Made by a program: the position numbers and the translations under genes. Below, in pieces: positions 24,599-39,163 of a stretch of 64,000 nt of DNA. The stretch is from Pseudomonadaceae bacterium SI-3 (GTDB lineage: Bacteria > Pseudomonadota > Gammaproteobacteria > Pseudomonadales > Pseudomonadaceae): NCBI GenBank assembly GCA_004010935.1, contig CP026511.1, forward strand, positions 992,001 through 1,056,000, read 5' to 3'. Positions within the stretch are counted from its first letter, which is position 1. Each line of letters starts with the position of its first letter. Below the pieces are notes generated by a model. It had not been told where the DNA came from. It made no database searches and saw only the letters and a list, made by a program, of their open reading frames with translations.

Positions 24599-25081
24599 TT
24601 AGTCTTCCTTTCCCTTGGTGCGCATGGCGCGCTGGATCTCACGGTCGGAGTCGCGCTCTTTCTCGGTGTGGCGCTTGTCGAATTCCTTTTTGCCCTTGCC
24701 CAGTGCGATATCACACTTGATCAGGTGCTTTTTCCAGTAGATCGACAAGGCGACGCAGGCGTAACCCTTCTGCTGCACGGCACCGAACAGCTTGCCCAGC
24801 TCACGCTTGTTCAGCAGCAGCTTGCGGGTGCGAGTCGGGTCGGCAATCACATGGGTGCTAGCCGTGGTCAGCGGGGTGATGTGACAGCCCATTAGCCAGG
24901 CTTCGCCATCTTTGAGTAGGACGTAGCTGTCTACCAATTGCGCTTTGCCGGCGCGGAGGCTTTTCACTTCCCAGCCGGCCAGAACGAGGCCCGCCTCGAA
25001 TTTCTGTTCGATGAAGTAGTCGTGTAGCGCTTTCTTGTTTAGCGCAATGGTCCCGGGGGACTGTTTCTTCTGTTTGGCCAT
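24599..25081 (-). CDS. smpB: SsrA-binding protein
   Basis: 160 residues with the SmpB beta-barrel: [29 protein letters not shown], the RNA-binding stretch LMGCHITPL, and a basic C-terminal tail ([23 protein letters not shown]) that enters the mRNA channel. The start at 25081 (MAKQKK) is standard; the frame is open upstream to 25174. It works with the tmRNA gene at 16502-16880. Confidence 0.96.
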   Translation of the reverse strand: MAKQKKQSPGTIALNKKALHDYFIEQKFEAGLVLAGWEVKSLRAGKAQLVDSYVLLKDGEAWLMGCHITPLTTASTHVIADPTRTRKLLLNKRELGKLFGAVQQKGYACVALSIYWKKHLIKCDIALGKGKKEFDKRHTEKERDSDREIQRAMRTKGKED

Positions 25082-25309
25082 AGGCTGCGCATTATAGGGA
25101 GTCGCGTTGCGGCTGGCGATAACCTCATGCTGCGACCGTGCGAAACTTGAGAGGGGTGCGCTTATCCCCGACAATGGCGATCTTTACGTTTGTTCATGCT
25201 CAGGGACCGGCTCCGCCACCGGTATCTGAGTTTTCATGCTTGTTCTCGATAGCCGCTGCCGGCTCTGGCCGTAGCTGCTGTTGTTGACTGACGAAGTAGA
25301 AGGGATCGA

Positions 25310-25744
25310 ATGACGACGCATATTCAACGTTCGGCGCTGCTGCCCTATCCGGCACGCGCGCTGTTCGACATGGTCAACGATGTAGCCAGCTATCCCCAGT
25401 TTCTGCCCTGGTGTTCGGCGACCGAGGTGCTGTCCAACAGCGAAACCCAGATGCAGGCAAGCATGACCGTGGCCAAGGCTGGCATTAGCCAGCGCTTCCT
25501 CACACGCAACGAATTGCAGGTGGGCAAACGCATCGAAATGTCGCTGGAAGAAGGGCCTTTCAGCCATTTGCATGGAATCTGGGAGTTCAAAGCGTTGGGC
25601 GAGAAGGCCTGCAAGATCAGTCTTGATCTGACCTTTGATTATGCCGGACCCGTGGTCCGTGCCACCTTGGGGCCTTTGTTCAATCAGGCGGCCAATACCT
25701 TGGTCGATGCGTTTTGCGACAGGGCTAAGCAGCTGTATGGATAA
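25310..25744 (+). CDS. ratA: RatA/COQ10-like START-domain protein
   Basis: A 144-residue polyketide cyclase/START-fold protein (YPARALFDMVNDVASYPQFLPWC, about 12-35, is the family signature). Homologs are annotated either as RatA toxin, which blocks 70S assembly, or as ubiquinone-binding COQ10-like proteins; the sequence alone does not decide. It is divergent to smpB and overlaps the RnfH gene by 8 bp, the usual ratA-ratB order. Confidence 0.88.
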   Translation: MTTHIQRSALLPYPARALFDMVNDVASYPQFLPWCSATEVLSNSETQMQASMTVAKAGISQRFLTRNELQVGKRIEMSLEEGPFSHLHGIWEFKALGEKACKISLDLTFDYAGPVVRATLGPLFNQAANTLVDAFCDRAKQLYG

Positions 25745-26066
25745 GCCGATGATTGCGGTCGAGATCGTCTATGCACTGGCGGATAAGCAGAAGTTGCTGA
25801 GCTTGGCCGTGCCTCAGGGCATCAGCGTCCGTGAGGCAGCGCTACGCTCGGGAATGGACAACTACTTTCCGGGGCTAGATCTCGCCACGTCACCGCTGGG
25901 CATTTTCGGCAAGGCGGTACCCAAGCCGGAAGAACGCACACTGGTCGAGGGGGAGCGCGTCGAAATCTACCGACCGCTGATCGCCGACCCGAAAGAAGTT
26001 CGCAAGCAGCGCGCGGCGAAGGCCGCGCAGAACAAGGCGGGGGAAGCGGGTGAGTCAGCCATCTAG
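25737..26066 (+). CDS. RnfH/RatB ubiquitin-like protein
   Basis: A 109-residue beta-grasp protein (MIAVEIVYALADKQKLLSLAV, then GKAVPKPEERTLVEGERVEIYRPL), typical of the RnfH family (UPF0125), with a Lys/Ala-rich tail. Its ATG at 25737 overlaps the ratA stop (ATGGATAA), showing translational coupling. The function in pairing with RatA is not established. Confidence 0.85.
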   Translation: MDKPMIAVEIVYALADKQKLLSLAVPQGISVREAALRSGMDNYFPGLDLATSPLGIFGKAVPKPEERTLVEGERVEIYRPLIADPKEVRKQRAAKAAQNKAGEAGESAI

Positions 26067-26082
26067 GCCGTAAGGTGCTACG

Positions 26083-26112
26083 AAAAAAAAGCCCGGCATG
26101 CCGGGCTTTTTT
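26083..26112. terminator. Bidirectional terminator
   Basis: AAAAAAAA followed by the palindrome GCCCGGCATGCCGGGC (26091-26106) and TTTTTT, serving both rnfH (plus) and bamE (minus), which converge here. Confidence 0.93.
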
Positions 26113-26127
26113 GTGGCCGTTTGATGG

Positions 26128-26634
26128 CTAGTCTGTTTCCAAGCGGCCTGGAGTTGGCACCGGAACAGGCTCGGCCGCGTCGACGTCGCCCTGAATCTGC
26201 TCGAGCAAGGAGTCGGGTTTGGTTGCCTCAGGCTCGGTGCTGACAGGGTCTTCAGTGCTCGCGGGCAAATCGGTCCCCAGAATGGCTTCGTCACGGCTCA
26301 CGCCGGGCTTGAAGTCACCCGCAAGACCGGCGAGCTGGTCGTTTGCGTTGAATACAAGGCTCACCCGTTCCTGCTGGCGTTGTCTGCCGCCTGGCTGGAT
26401 GCTGTACAGATAATCCCAGCGGTCGGCGTGGAAAGTATCGGTGATCAGAGGGTTGCCCATGATAAACCGCACTTGCGATCGGGTCATTCCTGGGCGCAAC
26501 TGGTCTATCATGTCTTGCGTAACGACATTGCCCTGTTGAATGTCGACCTTGTAAACCCCGGGGAATGAACAACCGGCGAGTGCGAACAGGCCCACTAGCG
26601 TGAGGCTGGACAGCATGAGCTTGGTGTTTTGCAT
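26128..26634 (-). CDS. bamE: Outer-membrane assembly lipoprotein BamE (OmlA)
   Basis: A 168-residue lipoprotein: signal sequence ending in the lipobox LFALAGC (Cys about residue 22), then the SmpA/OmlA domain with [22 protein letters not shown] and [14 protein letters not shown] proline/glutamate-rich tail is longer than in E. coli. It is part of the BAM complex that inserts outer-membrane proteins. The start at 26634 is chosen for the signal peptide. Divergent to fur with a shared 93-bp promoter region, the classical pseudomonad arrangement. Confidence 0.92.
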   Translation of the reverse strand: MQNTKLMLSSLTLVGLFALAGCSFPGVYKVDIQQGNVVTQDMIDQLRPGMTRSQVRFIMGNPLITDTFHADRWDYLYSIQPGGRQRQQERVSLVFNANDQLAGLAGDFKPGVSRDEAILGTDLPASTEDPVSTEPEATKPDSLLEQIQGDVDAAEPVPVPTPGRLETD

Positions 26635-26727
26635 CGGTAGGTGACTTCCACTATCTTGGCTGGGCAAAGCCCGGATCATACCCGTATTGAAGGAGGCTGC
26701 GAAACAGCAGCAGCGAGAAAGCCAACC

Positions 26728-27135
26728 ATGGTTGAAAATAGCGAACTACGCAAAGCTGGCCTCAAAGTAACCCTGCCACGGGTCAAGATCCTGCAGATGC
26801 TGGATACCACCGATCGGCGCCATATGAGTGCCGAGGACGTCTACAAGGCCTTGATGGAAGCCGGCGAGGATGTCGGTCTGGCGACCGTTTACCGCGTGTT
26901 GACCCAGTTCGAGGCGGCTGGCCTCGTGGTTCGGCATAATTTCGATGGCGGCCATGCCGTATTCGAGCTGGCAGACGGCGGCCACCATGATCATATGGTC
27001 TGCGTTGATAGTGGCGACGTCATTGAGTTCTTCGATCCGGAGATCGAGAAGCTGCAAAAGGAAATCGTCAAGCGTCACGGCTACGATCTGGTCGATCACA
27101 ACTTGGTGTTATACGTCCGCAAGAAACCCGAATGA
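26728..27135 (+). CDS. fur: Ferric uptake regulator
   Basis: A 135-residue metal-dependent repressor: N-terminal winged helix ([25 protein letters not shown]), then the dimerisation domain with the metal-binding [20 protein letters not shown] segment. It lacks the CxxC zinc pair near the C-terminus seen in E. coli, as in other Pseudomonas Fur. With iron it represses siderophore and uptake genes. The start at 26728 ([11 protein letters not shown]) fits the family length. Confidence 0.95.
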   Translation: MVENSELRKAGLKVTLPRVKILQMLDTTDRRHMSAEDVYKALMEAGEDVGLATVYRVLTQFEAAGLVVRHNFDGGHAVFELADGGHHDHMVCVDSGDVIEFFDPEIEKLQKEIVKRHGYDLVDHNLVLYVRKKPE

Positions 27136-27184
27136 TCGCCAGCAGTCTGCAGCAAAATCGATTTCTAACACTTCTTGCCGCATG

Positions 27185-27216
27185 ACAAAGCCCGCCTATT
27201 GGCGGGCTTTGTTTTT
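27185..27216 (+). terminator. fur terminator
   Basis: ACAAAGCCCGCC-TATT-GGCGGGCTTTGT followed by TTTT: a perfect 12-bp stem with a T-run, 50 bp after the fur stop. Confidence 0.93.
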
Positions 27217-27425
27217 AAGTAAATGATTGTTCGAGAACCGCCGCTTCGGTTTTTCGGCTATCTAGCCTATCAACGGCCAAGCGTTGGCCGCGTGCGTGCG
27301 CTCTGTTTGTATGCCAGTCAGTGCGAGCCGCAAGTAAGTAAGCGTAAGGTGGCTGGCCCCAAGGCCGCTAACTAGCCTTTCTCAGCAGGCGAGGCGATCC
27401 TGAGTCGCAGTGCTTTTAAGTTTGA

Positions 27426-29102
27426 TCAGGACGCTTGGGCAGAGTCGATCATCTGACGGGCATGGGCCAGTGCTTGCTCGGTCAGGTCGAGTCCGCCGAG
27501 CATGCGGGCGATTTCCTCGACCCGCTCGCCGCCATCCAGTGCGGCAACGGCTGTGTGGGTTGCATCGGCACCGCGTGCCTTATGGACAAACAAGTGGTGG
27601 TGGCCTTGCGCAGCGACTTGCGGCAGGTGGGTTACGGTCAGTACTTGGCCTCGCTCGCCAAGCCGGCGCAGCAATTGGCCAACCACTTCCGCGGTCGGTC
27701 CGCCGATGCCGACATCTACTTCATCGAACACTAGAGTCGGGATGCGTGAGGTTTGTGCAGTGATCACCTGGATCGCCAGGCTGATACGCGACAGCTCACC
27801 ACCTGAGGCAACCTTTGCCAGTGGGCGTAATGGCTGGCCTGGGTTGGCGCTTACGAGAAACTCCACCTGTTCCAGTCCGTGGGGCATAAGGTCTCCGTCT
27901 GCGGCGGGCTTCAACACGACGCTGAATTTGCCACCCGGCATGCCCAAACGCTGGATTTCCGCTTCGACTGACTCTGCCAACGAATCGGCCGCGTGCTGGC
28001 GCGAAGCGCTCAACTGTTCGGCCTTTTCTCGATAGTGCCTTTCATAGGCAGCGAGCTCCTCGCTGAGCTGCTCCAGTGCAGTGTCGTCGGCGTTGAGGCT
28101 TTCCAGTTCTTCGAAGAGGTGTTGCTGCAAGGCGGGTAATTCCGGCGGCTGAACGCGGTGTTTGCGCGCCAGGGTGTAAATGCTGTCGAGACGTTCTTCC
28201 AGCGTTTGCTGCCGCTGTGGGTCGGAATCGAAGTGATCGAGAAAGCGGTTGAGTTCGCCCACCGCTTCTTCGACTTGGATCTGTGCGCTGGAGAGTAGGT
28301 TGACGGCCTCGCCGAGCGCGCCTGGCTGGTTCTGGAACCCAGTCAGGCGCTGCAGGCTCGAGGTCAGCGCCGACAGCACATTGCCAGCGTCGTTCTCGCT
28401 GCACAGCTCGATCACCTGGCGACAAGCGCCAAGCAGGTGCTCCGCGTTGGCGAGGTTCTTGTGCTCCTGTTCTAAGTGTTCCAGTTCGTCGTCACCGAGA
28501 GCCAACGTCTCGAGCTCTTCAAGTTGATAGCTGAGCAACTGGTGGCGGGCGCGCTGTTCGTCGCTGCTGCTGCTCAAGCGTTCTAAGCTTTGCCGGGTTT
28601 GCCTCCAGCGCTGCGCGGCCAGCTGCACCTGGCGGGCAAGATCCTGGCTGCCGCTGTACTCGTCGAGCAGTCGCCGGTGGGTATCAAGTTTGAGCAGTGA
28701 TTGGTGTTCGTGCTGGCTGTGGATATCGATCAGCAATTCACCAAGCGCTTTCAAATCGCCCTGCGGGCAAGGCGTTCCGTTGATATAGCCGCGCGAACGC
28801 CCTTCGGCGGTGATCACGCGGCGCAGAATGCAAGGGCCATCGTTGTCCAGGTCTCGCTCGGCCAGCCAGGCTCGCGCATCTGGAATGTCATCCAGGTCGA
28901 AGCTGGCAAGGATGTCTGCCTTGTCCGCGCCAATACGCACCACGCTGCTATCAGCACGGTCGCCCAGAGTGAGGCCCAGAGCGTCCAGCATGATCGACTT
29001 ACCAGCGCCGGTTTCACCGCTGATCACGCTCATGCCGCGTTTCAGCTCAAGATCGAGATGCTCGACGATCGCGTAATTGTGAACGGAAAGATGAACCAGC
29101 AT
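27426..29102 (-). CDS. recN: DNA repair ATPase RecN
   Basis: A 558-residue SMC-like protein: Walker A in SGETGAGKS (about 28-36), a long coiled coil in the middle, and the signature/Walker B region ASGGELSRISLA and TLVFDEVDVGIGGPTAE near the C-terminus. It organises double-strand break ends for recombination. The start has AGGAG 7 bases upstream. A LexA box 23 bases upstream of the start shows SOS control. Confidence 0.95.
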   Translation of the reverse strand: MLVHLSVHNYAIVEHLDLELKRGMSVISGETGAGKSIMLDALGLTLGDRADSSVVRIGADKADILASFDLDDIPDARAWLAERDLDNDGPCILRRVITAEGRSRGYINGTPCPQGDLKALGELLIDIHSQHEHQSLLKLDTHRRLLDEYSGSQDLARQVQLAAQRWRQTRQSLERLSSSSDEQRARHQLLSYQLEELETLALGDDELEHLEQEHKNLANAEHLLGACRQVIELCSENDAGNVLSALTSSLQRLTGFQNQPGALGEAVNLLSSAQIQVEEAVGELNRFLDHFDSDPQRQQTLEERLDSIYTLARKHRVQPPELPALQQHLFEELESLNADDTALEQLSEELAAYERHYREKAEQLSASRQHAADSLAESVEAEIQRLGMPGGKFSVVLKPAADGDLMPHGLEQVEFLVSANPGQPLRPLAKVASGGELSRISLAIQVITAQTSRIPTLVFDEVDVGIGGPTAEVVGQLLRRLGERGQVLTVTHLPQVAAQGHHHLFVHKARGADATHTAVAALDGGERVEEIARMLGGLDLTEQALAHARQMIDSAQAS

Positions 29103-29124
29103 GGCAGGGCTCCTGCATTGGTGA

Positions 29125-29140
29125 CTGGCTATTTATACAG
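29125..29140 (-). promoter_or_regulatory. LexA box of recN
   Basis: CTGGCTATTTATACAG fits CTG-N10-CAG with the AT-rich centre of the LexA consensus and lies 22 bases ahead of the recN start. Confidence 0.85.
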
Positions 29141-29256
29141 TGCTTTCGCGTGCCTCATCAAGATGCTCGGCATAAGCGGTACGTAAACAAAGCGGTCGGG
29201 TTCGCTCCGAAATCTTTCCGCGTTTCGTGCGTGCGAGTTTGAGTTGTGGGCGCGCC

Positions 29257-29285
29257 CTTGAAGCAGATTTTGTCGCCCCCATATA
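29257..29285 (+). promoter_or_regulatory. Sigma-32 heat-shock promoter of grpE-dnaK-dnaJ
   Basis: CTTGAAG (29257-29263), a 13-bp spacer, then CCCCATATA (29277-29285): an almost perfect sigma-32 promoter 51 bases upstream of grpE. Confidence 0.9.
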
Positions 29286-29336
29286 GCGGCACAAGCGCGG
29301 GTCGACGCCCGCTGACGTATCGATGAGGAGGACCGC

Positions 29337-29906
29337 ATGGCCGACGAGCAAAACCTGGATAACCAGACCCCCGAAGAGAACGAGACCGCGCAAGCAGAGG
29401 TGACCGAGGATTTAGCTGGCCGCGTGCATTCTCTAGAAGAGCAGTTGGCCGCAGCCCAGGATCAGTCTCTGCGTGTGGCAGCCGAGCTGCAGAACATTCG
29501 CCGTCGCGCCGAGCAAGATGTCGAGAAGGCGCATAAGTTTGCGTTAGAGAAATTTGCTGGAGACCTCCTGGCTGTCGCGGACAGTCTGGAGCGTGGCCTC
29601 GAGTTGTCGAACCCGGACGACGAGGCGGTCAAGCCGATGCGTGAAGGTGTCGAGCTAACGTTCAAGTTGTTGCTCGACACCCTGGCACGCCATCAGTTGG
29701 TACAGCTGGACCCGCAGGGAGAGCCCTTCAATCCTGAGCATCACCAGGCCATGGCGATGGAAGAGAGCACCCACGCCGAGCCTGGCAGTGTGCTCAAGGT
29801 ATTCCAGAAGGGTTACCTGCTCAACGGACGCCTGTTGCGCCCGGCGATGGTAGTCGTCAGCAAGGCGCCGGCAGAAACCCCGCCTTCGATTGATGAGAAG
29901 GCTTGA
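29337..29906 (+). CDS. grpE: Nucleotide exchange factor GrpE
   Basis: A 189-residue DnaK co-chaperone. An acidic, Gln-rich N-terminus and long coiled coil (about 20-90, [21 protein letters not shown]) precede the beta-wing domain ([30 protein letters not shown]). It releases ADP from DnaK. First gene of the heat-shock operon, with GAGGAG before the ATG. Confidence 0.96.
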   Translation: MADEQNLDNQTPEENETAQAEVTEDLAGRVHSLEEQLAAAQDQSLRVAAELQNIRRRAEQDVEKAHKFALEKFAGDLLAVADSLERGLELSNPDDEAVKPMREGVELTFKLLLDTLARHQLVQLDPQGEPFNPEHHQAMAMEESTHAEPGSVLKVFQKGYLLNGRLLRPAMVVVSKAPAETPPSIDEKA

Positions 29907-30002
29907 ATTTCGGCTAGCGACCCCCATCTCGTAGCCAAGCGTTTTTGTGTTACCCGCAGCCGGTAAACAGGCGCGGATCAATCAAAGTTCGGAGAGAAGC
30001 AC

Positions 30003-31916
30003 ATGGGCAAAATTATCGGTATCGACCTGGGAACGACCAACTCCTGCGTCTCCATCCTGGAAAACGGCAAGGCCAAGGTGATTGAAAACGCCGAAGGCGG
30101 TCGCACCACCCCATCGATCATTGCTTATGCCAATGACGGTGAAATCCTGGTTGGCCAGTCGGCCAAGCGTCAGGCCGTGACCAACCCGCACAACACGCTG
30201 TATGCGGTTAAGCGACTGATTGGCCGTCGTTTCGACGAAGAGGTCGTGCAGAAAGATATCCAGATGGTCCCTTACAAGATCGTCAAGGCGGACAATAACG
30301 ACGCCTGGGTTGAAGTGAGCGGTCAGAAGATGGCACCGCCGCAGATCTCTGCCGAGATCCTGAAGAAGATGAAGAAGACTGCCGAAGACTATCTCGGCGA
30401 GCCGGTTACCGAAGCAGTCATTACCGTGCCGGCCTACTTCAACGACAGTCAGCGTCAGGCGACCAAAGACGCTGGCCGCATCGCTGGTCTGGACGTCAAG
30501 CGCATCATCAACGAGCCGACAGCGGCTGCGTTGGCGTACGGCATGGACAAGGCCAGGGGCGACCACACGGTCATCGTTTATGACCTGGGTGGCGGTACCT
30601 TCGACGTATCGGTGATCGAGATCGCTGAAGTCGATGGCGAGCACCAGTTCGAAGTGTTGGCCACCAACGGCGACACCTTCCTCGGTGGTGAGGACTTCGA
30701 CATTCGCCTGATCGACTATCTCGTCGACGAGTTCAAGAAAGAAAGCGGCATGAACCTCAAGGGTGACCCGCTGGCTATGCAGCGCCTGAAGGAAGCTGCC
30801 GAAAAGGCCAAGATCGAGCTGTCCTCCAGCCAGCAGACCGACGTCAACCTGCCTTACATCACCGCGGATTCGACCGGTCCTAAGCACCTGAACGTGAAGA
30901 TCTCCCGTGCCAAGCTGGAAGCGCTGGTCGAGGATCTGGTGCAGCGCACTATCGAGCCTTGCCGTATGGCAATGAAAGATGCCGGTATCGACGTGGCCAA
31001 GATCGACGACGTGATCCTGGTCGGCGGTCAGACCCGTATGCCGCTGGTGCAGCAGAAGGTCGCCGAGTTCTTCGGCAAGGAAGCGCGCAAGGACGTGAAC
31101 CCGGATGAAGCTGTCGCCATGGGCGCCGCGATTCAAGGGGCCGTGCTGGCGGGTGATGTGAAAGACGTACTGCTGCTCGACGTGTCGCCGCTGACCCTGG
31201 GCATCGAAACCATGGGCGGCGTGATGACTGCGCTGATCGAAAAGAACACCACCATTCCGACCAAGAAATCGCAGGTGTTCTCGACGGCCGATGACAACCA
31301 GGGCGCAGTGACCATCCATGTGCTGCAGGGTGAGCGCAAGCAGGCGTCGCAGAACAAGTCGCTGGGCCGCTTCGATCTGGCAGACATTCCGCCAGCTCCG
31401 CGTGGTGTTCCGCAGATCGAGGTGACATTTGACATTGATGCCAACGGCATCCTGCACGTGTCGGCGAAAGATAAGGCCACCGGCAAGCATCAGTCCATCG
31501 TGATTAAGGCCAACTCTGGTCTTTCCGAGGAGGAAATCGAGCAGATGGTGCGTGACGCCGAGGCCAATGCCGAAGAAGACCGCAAGTTCGAGGAGCTGGT
31601 GACCGTTCGCAACCAGGGCGATCAGCTGGTTCATGCGACCCGCAAGATGCTGACTGAAGCCGGCGACAAGGCCACCGAAGAAGATAAGGCCAATATCGAA
31701 AAAGCCATCGGCGAGCTGGAGGTTGCCATCAAGGGCGACGACAAGGCTGAGATCGAAGCCAAGATCGCGGCGGTCTCTCAGGCCTCCACACCCCTGGCGC
31801 AGAAGATGTATGCCGAGCAGCCTCAAGGCGGCGAAGGCGAACAGGGTGGCGACAGCGGACAGTCCGGTGACGACGTGGTCGATGCTGAGTTCGAAGAGGT
31901 CAAGGACAATAAGTAA
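30003..31916 (+). CDS. dnaK: Chaperone DnaK (Hsp70)
   Basis: 637 residues: ATPase domain with [13 protein letters not shown] at the start, [17 protein letters not shown] and [11 protein letters not shown]; substrate-binding domain from about 390; C-terminal tail ending in the EEVKD-type motif (EFEEVKDNK). It refolds proteins with DnaJ and GrpE. It lies 96 bp after grpE, preceded by GGAGAGAAGC as ribosome binding site. Confidence 0.98.
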   Translation: MGKIIGIDLGTTNSCVSILENGKAKVIENAEGGRTTPSIIAYANDGEILVGQSAKRQAVTNPHNTLYAVKRLIGRRFDEEVVQKDIQMVPYKIVKADNNDAWVEVSGQKMAPPQISAEILKKMKKTAEDYLGEPVTEAVITVPAYFNDSQRQATKDAGRIAGLDVKRIINEPTAAALAYGMDKARGDHTVIVYDLGGGTFDVSVIEIAEVDGEHQFEVLATNGDTFLGGEDFDIRLIDYLVDEFKKESGMNLKGDPLAMQRLKEAAEKAKIELSSSQQTDVNLPYITADSTGPKHLNVKISRAKLEALVEDLVQRTIEPCRMAMKDAGIDVAKIDDVILVGGQTRMPLVQQKVAEFFGKEARKDVNPDEAVAMGAAIQGAVLAGDVKDVLLLDVSPLTLGIETMGGVMTALIEKNTTIPTKKSQVFSTADDNQGAVTIHVLQGERKQASQNKSLGRFDLADIPPAPRGVPQIEVTFDIDANGILHVSAKDKATGKHQSIVIKANSGLSEEEIEQMVRDAEANAEEDRKFEELVTVRNQGDQLVHATRKMLTEAGDKATEEDKANIEKAIGELEVAIKGDDKAEIEAKIAAVSQASTPLAQKMYAEQPQGGEGEQGGDSGQSGDDVVDAEFEEVKDNK

Positions 31917-32019
31917 GCCGCGGCTTATGACCTCCATGAGTGGAGAGAGCGCAGGGGCCTGCATTCTGGCCGCTGCCTTTTGCTCCAGCCCGATGCGGTG
32001 ATGCCGCGACGGGTCTAAT

Positions 32020-32050
32020 CGCCGCGCGGGGGCTTGCTCCCGCGTCGGCG
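32020..32050. repeat. GC-rich inverted repeat between dnaK and dnaJ
   Basis: CGCCGCGCGGGGGC and CTCCCGCGTCGGCG form an imperfect stem-loop in the 171-bp gap. It may adjust the dnaK/dnaJ message ratio; it resembles REP-like palindromes of pseudomonads. Confidence 0.4.
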
Positions 32051-32087
32051 TGTCTGGAGGGTACGAATTTGAAGGTTCAGGAAACTT

Positions 32088-33215
32088 ATGGCCAAACGTG
32101 ACTATTACGAAGTGCTGGGTGTCGAGCGCGGCGCCAGCGAGGCAGAGCTGAAAAAGGCTTATCGTCGCCTCGCAATGAAGCACCATCCGGATCGTAATCC
32201 CGGAGACAAAGCCGCCGAAGATGCATTCAAGGAAGCCAACGAGGCTTACGAGGTGCTGTCCGATGCGAGTAAGCGTCAGGCCTATGACCAATATGGTCAT
32301 GCCGGTGTCGATCCGCAGATGGGGGCTGGCGCGGGCGCGGCGTACGGTAACGCCAACTTCTCCGATATCTTCGGCGACGTGTTCAGCGATTTCTTCGCTG
32401 GCGGACGGGGCAGTTCGCGTGGCGGTGCTCAGCGCGGCAGTGATCTACGCTACACCCTCGAACTGGATCTGGAAGAAGCTGTGCGGGGCACCACGGTTAC
32501 CATTCGAGTGCCGACGCTTGTCGAGTGCAAGACCTGCGACGGTTCCGGCGCCAAGAAGGGCACCAGCCCGGTGACCTGTACCACCTGTGGCGGCATCGGC
32601 CAGGTGCGCATGCAACAAGGGTTCTTCTCGGTGCAGCAGACCTGCCCTCGCTGTCATGGCAGCGGCAAGATGATTTCCGATCCTTGCGGCAGCTGCCATG
32701 GACAAGGCCGCGTCGAAGAGCAGAAGACACTTTCAGTCAAGGTGCCGCCGGGCGTCGATACAGGTGACCGGATTCGTTTGACGGGTGAGGGCGAAGCGGG
32801 CGCTCAAGGCGGTCCGGCTGGGGATCTTTATGTGGTGGTCAACGTCCGCGAGCACCCGATCTTTCAGCGTGACGGCAAGCACCTGTTTTGCGAGGTGCCG
32901 ATCAGTTTCGCTGATGCGGCGCTGGGCGGTGAGTTGGAAGTGCCCACCCTCGACGGGCGTGTGAAGTTGAAAATTCCGGAAGGCACTCAGACCGGTAAGC
33001 AGTTCCGTTTGCGTGGTAAGGGTGTCGCCCCTGTACGTGGCGGTGCCGCCGGCGATCTGCTATGCCGGGTGGCGGTGGAGACGCCGGTTAACCTGGGCAA
33101 GCGCCAGCGCGAAATACTCGACGAATTCCGCAAAACATTGCAGAGCGACAGCTCTCATTCGCCAAAAGCCAGCGGCTGGTTCGAAGGCGTGAAGCGATTT
33201 TTTGGCGATCTTTAA
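32088..33215 (+). CDS. dnaJ: Chaperone DnaJ (Hsp40)
   Basis: 375 residues with a J domain carrying HPD (about 33-35), a Gly/Phe linker ([19 protein letters not shown]), four zinc repeats ([32 protein letters not shown], about 147-206) and the C-terminal substrate-binding domain. It stimulates DnaK ATPase and delivers substrates. Confidence 0.97.
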   Translation: MAKRDYYEVLGVERGASEAELKKAYRRLAMKHHPDRNPGDKAAEDAFKEANEAYEVLSDASKRQAYDQYGHAGVDPQMGAGAGAAYGNANFSDIFGDVFSDFFAGGRGSSRGGAQRGSDLRYTLELDLEEAVRGTTVTIRVPTLVECKTCDGSGAKKGTSPVTCTTCGGIGQVRMQQGFFSVQQTCPRCHGSGKMISDPCGSCHGQGRVEEQKTLSVKVPPGVDTGDRIRLTGEGEAGAQGGPAGDLYVVVNVREHPIFQRDGKHLFCEVPISFADAALGGELEVPTLDGRVKLKIPEGTQTGKQFRLRGKGVAPVRGGAAGDLLCRVAVETPVNLGKRQREILDEFRKTLQSDSSHSPKASGWFEGVKRFFGDL

Positions 33216-33268
33216 CCCAGCGGCGAGCTGCAGGCGGCAGCCTTCCTGAAGGCGTCCTTGCAGCTTAA

Positions 33269-34099
<831 letters not shown>

Positions 34100-34169
34100 T
34101 GAAGCGCTTCGCAGGGCGTTTTGGCTGATTGCGGCTGGACCTGAAAGGGCGGTTTCTGTAAGCTTCCCG

Positions 34170-34189
34170 TTTTAGTGTGTCCACTAAAA
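34170..34189. promoter_or_regulatory. Inverted repeat in carA leader
   Basis: TTTTAGTG-TGTC-CACTAAAA is a perfect 8-bp-arm hairpin 103 bp before carA and just upstream of the terminator at 34211. It could be an operator or part of an attenuation leader for pyrimidine/arginine control. Confidence 0.5.
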
Positions 34190-34210
34190 GTTGCGCAGAA
34201 TGAATCAAAT

Positions 34211-34249
34211 AAAAAGCGGGATGACCTTCACACGTCATCCCGCTTTTTT
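34211..34249 (+). terminator. Strong hairpin between dapB and carA
   Basis: AAAAAGCGGGATGAC (34211-34225) pairs with GTCATCCCGCTTTTT (34234-34248) and continues in T. It either terminates dapB or acts as an attenuator in the carA leader, since it ends only 43 bases before carA. Confidence 0.85.
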
Positions 34250-34291
34250 ACAATCTGCGCTTGCTTCAGCCTTGATCTTTAGGGAGGTCTC

Positions 34292-35428
34292 TTGACTAAG
34301 CCAGCCATTCTCGCCCTTGCCGATGGCAGTATTTTTCGCGGCGAATCTATCGGCGCCGACGGCCAGACTATCGGTGAGGTGGTGTTCAATACCGCCATGA
34401 CCGGCTATCAGGAAATCCTCACCGATCCTTCCTATGCCAAGCAAATCGTCACCCTGACCTACCCGCACGTTGGGAATACCGGCACAACCCCGGAAGACGC
34501 TGAATCCTGGAAGGTTTGGGCTGCCGGGCTGGTGATTCGCGACCTGCCTCTTATCGCGAGCAGCTGGCGCGACAAGCAGTCTCTGCCGGATTACCTCAAG
34601 GCCAACGGTACCGTGGCCATTGCTGGCATCGACACCCGCCGCCTGACCCGTATTCTGCGTGAGAAAGGCGCTCAGGATGGCTGCATCCTGGCGGGAGATG
34701 ATGCAACCGAAGAGAAGGCGCTTGAGCTGGCGCGCAGCTTCCCCGGCCTCAAGGGCATGGACCTGGCCAAGGAGGTCAGCGTCAAGGAGCGCTACGAGTG
34801 GCGCTCGAGCGTCTGGTGCTTGGATAATGATGGTCATGCCGAGGTGCCTGCCAGCGAGCTGCCATACCATGTTGTCGCCTTCGACTATGGCGTGAAGTAC
34901 AACATCCTGCGCATGCTGGTCGCGCGCGGCTGCCGTGTCACTGTATTGCCGGCCCAGTCACCGGCCAGCGATGCGCTCGCCCTAAATCCGGATGGCGTAT
35001 TCCTCGCCAACGGCCCAGGCGACCCTGAACCCTGTGATTACGCGATCAAGGCCATTCAGGAAGTGCTTGAAACGGACATACCGGTATTCGGCATCTGCCT
35101 TGGTCACCAGCTGTTGGCCCTGGCCTCAGGCGCCAAGACGGTGAAAATGCCTAACGGTCACCATGGGGCCAACCATCCGGTACAGGACCTCGATACCGGC
35201 GTGGTGATGATCACCAGCCAGAACCATGGCTTTGCCGTGGACGAAGCCAGCCTGCCGAGCAATTTGCGAGCGACGCACAAGTCGCTGTTCGACGGCACGC
35301 TGCAAGGCATCGAGCGCACCGACAAGGTCGCCTTCAGTTTCCAGGGTCATCCTGAGGCTAGCCCGGGGCCGCATGATGTTGCGCCGTTGTTTGATCGCTT
35401 CATCGACGCTATGGCCAAGCGCCGCTAA
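34292..35428 (+). CDS. carA: Carbamoyl-phosphate synthase small subunit
   Basis: A 378-residue glutamine amidotransferase subunit: N-terminal domain then a class I GATase with the catalytic Cys in [12 protein letters not shown] (about 271) and His/Glu in [11 protein letters not shown]. It supplies ammonia to CarB for arginine and pyrimidine synthesis. The start is TTG at 34292, directly after AGGGAGG; as I recall, UUG initiation is also described for carA of P. aeruginosa. carB follows after 30 bp. Confidence 0.96.
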   Translation: MTKPAILALADGSIFRGESIGADGQTIGEVVFNTAMTGYQEILTDPSYAKQIVTLTYPHVGNTGTTPEDAESWKVWAAGLVIRDLPLIASSWRDKQSLPDYLKANGTVAIAGIDTRRLTRILREKGAQDGCILAGDDATEEKALELARSFPGLKGMDLAKEVSVKERYEWRSSVWCLDNDGHAEVPASELPYHVVAFDYGVKYNILRMLVARGCRVTVLPAQSPASDALALNPDGVFLANGPGDPEPCDYAIKAIQEVLETDIPVFGICLGHQLLALASGAKTVKMPNGHHGANHPVQDLDTGVVMITSQNHGFAVDEASLPSNLRATHKSLFDGTLQGIERTDKVAFSFQGHPEASPGPHDVAPLFDRFIDAMAKRR

Positions 35429-35458
35429 GCCCGCCGAGCACAGAATTCGAGAGAGACC

Positions 35459-38676
<3,218 letters not shown>

Positions 38677-38680
<4 letters not shown>

Positions 38681-39153
38681 CCAAATACCCAATGACTGTC
38701 CAGGGTGCGCGTGCCCTGGAAGAAGAGCTGCACCATCTCACCAAGGTGCTTCGCCCCAAGCTCAGTCACGACATCGGCGTGGCGCGCGAACTGGGCGACC
38801 TGAAGGAAAACGCCGAGTATCATGCCGCGCGCGAACAGCAGGGCATGGTCGAAGCGCGGATTCGTGATATCGAGGGGCGTCTGCAGAATGCCCAAGTCAT
38901 CGATGTCAGCAGCATCCCGCACACCGGCAAAGTGATATTCGGTACGACCGTTGAGATTGCCAATGTCGAGACCGACGAGCGTGTCACCTACCAGATCGTG
39001 GGTGAAGACGAGGCGGAGATCAAGCTGGGCAAAATTTCGGTAGGCTCGCCTATAGCACGCGCTCTGATTGGCAAGGTGGAGGGTGACGTCGCTGTGGTGA
39101 AGACTCCGGGTGGGTTGGTCGAGTTTGAGATTGTCGAGGTTCGCCATCTCTAA
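38677..39153 (+). CDS. greA: Transcription elongation factor GreA
   Basis: 158 residues: N-terminal antiparallel coiled coil ([17 protein letters not shown]...[18 protein letters not shown]) with the acidic tip that triggers RNA cleavage in stalled polymerase, then the FKBP-like C-terminal domain ([16 protein letters not shown]). Coupled to carB by ATGA. Confidence 0.97.
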
Positions 39154-39163
39154 GCGTCAATCG

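Noticed and set aside
29982..32300. Long open frame (772 codons) opposite dnaK
   Set aside because: A shadow of the highly biased dnaK coding strand; no start signal, no domain, and the opposite strand is certain.
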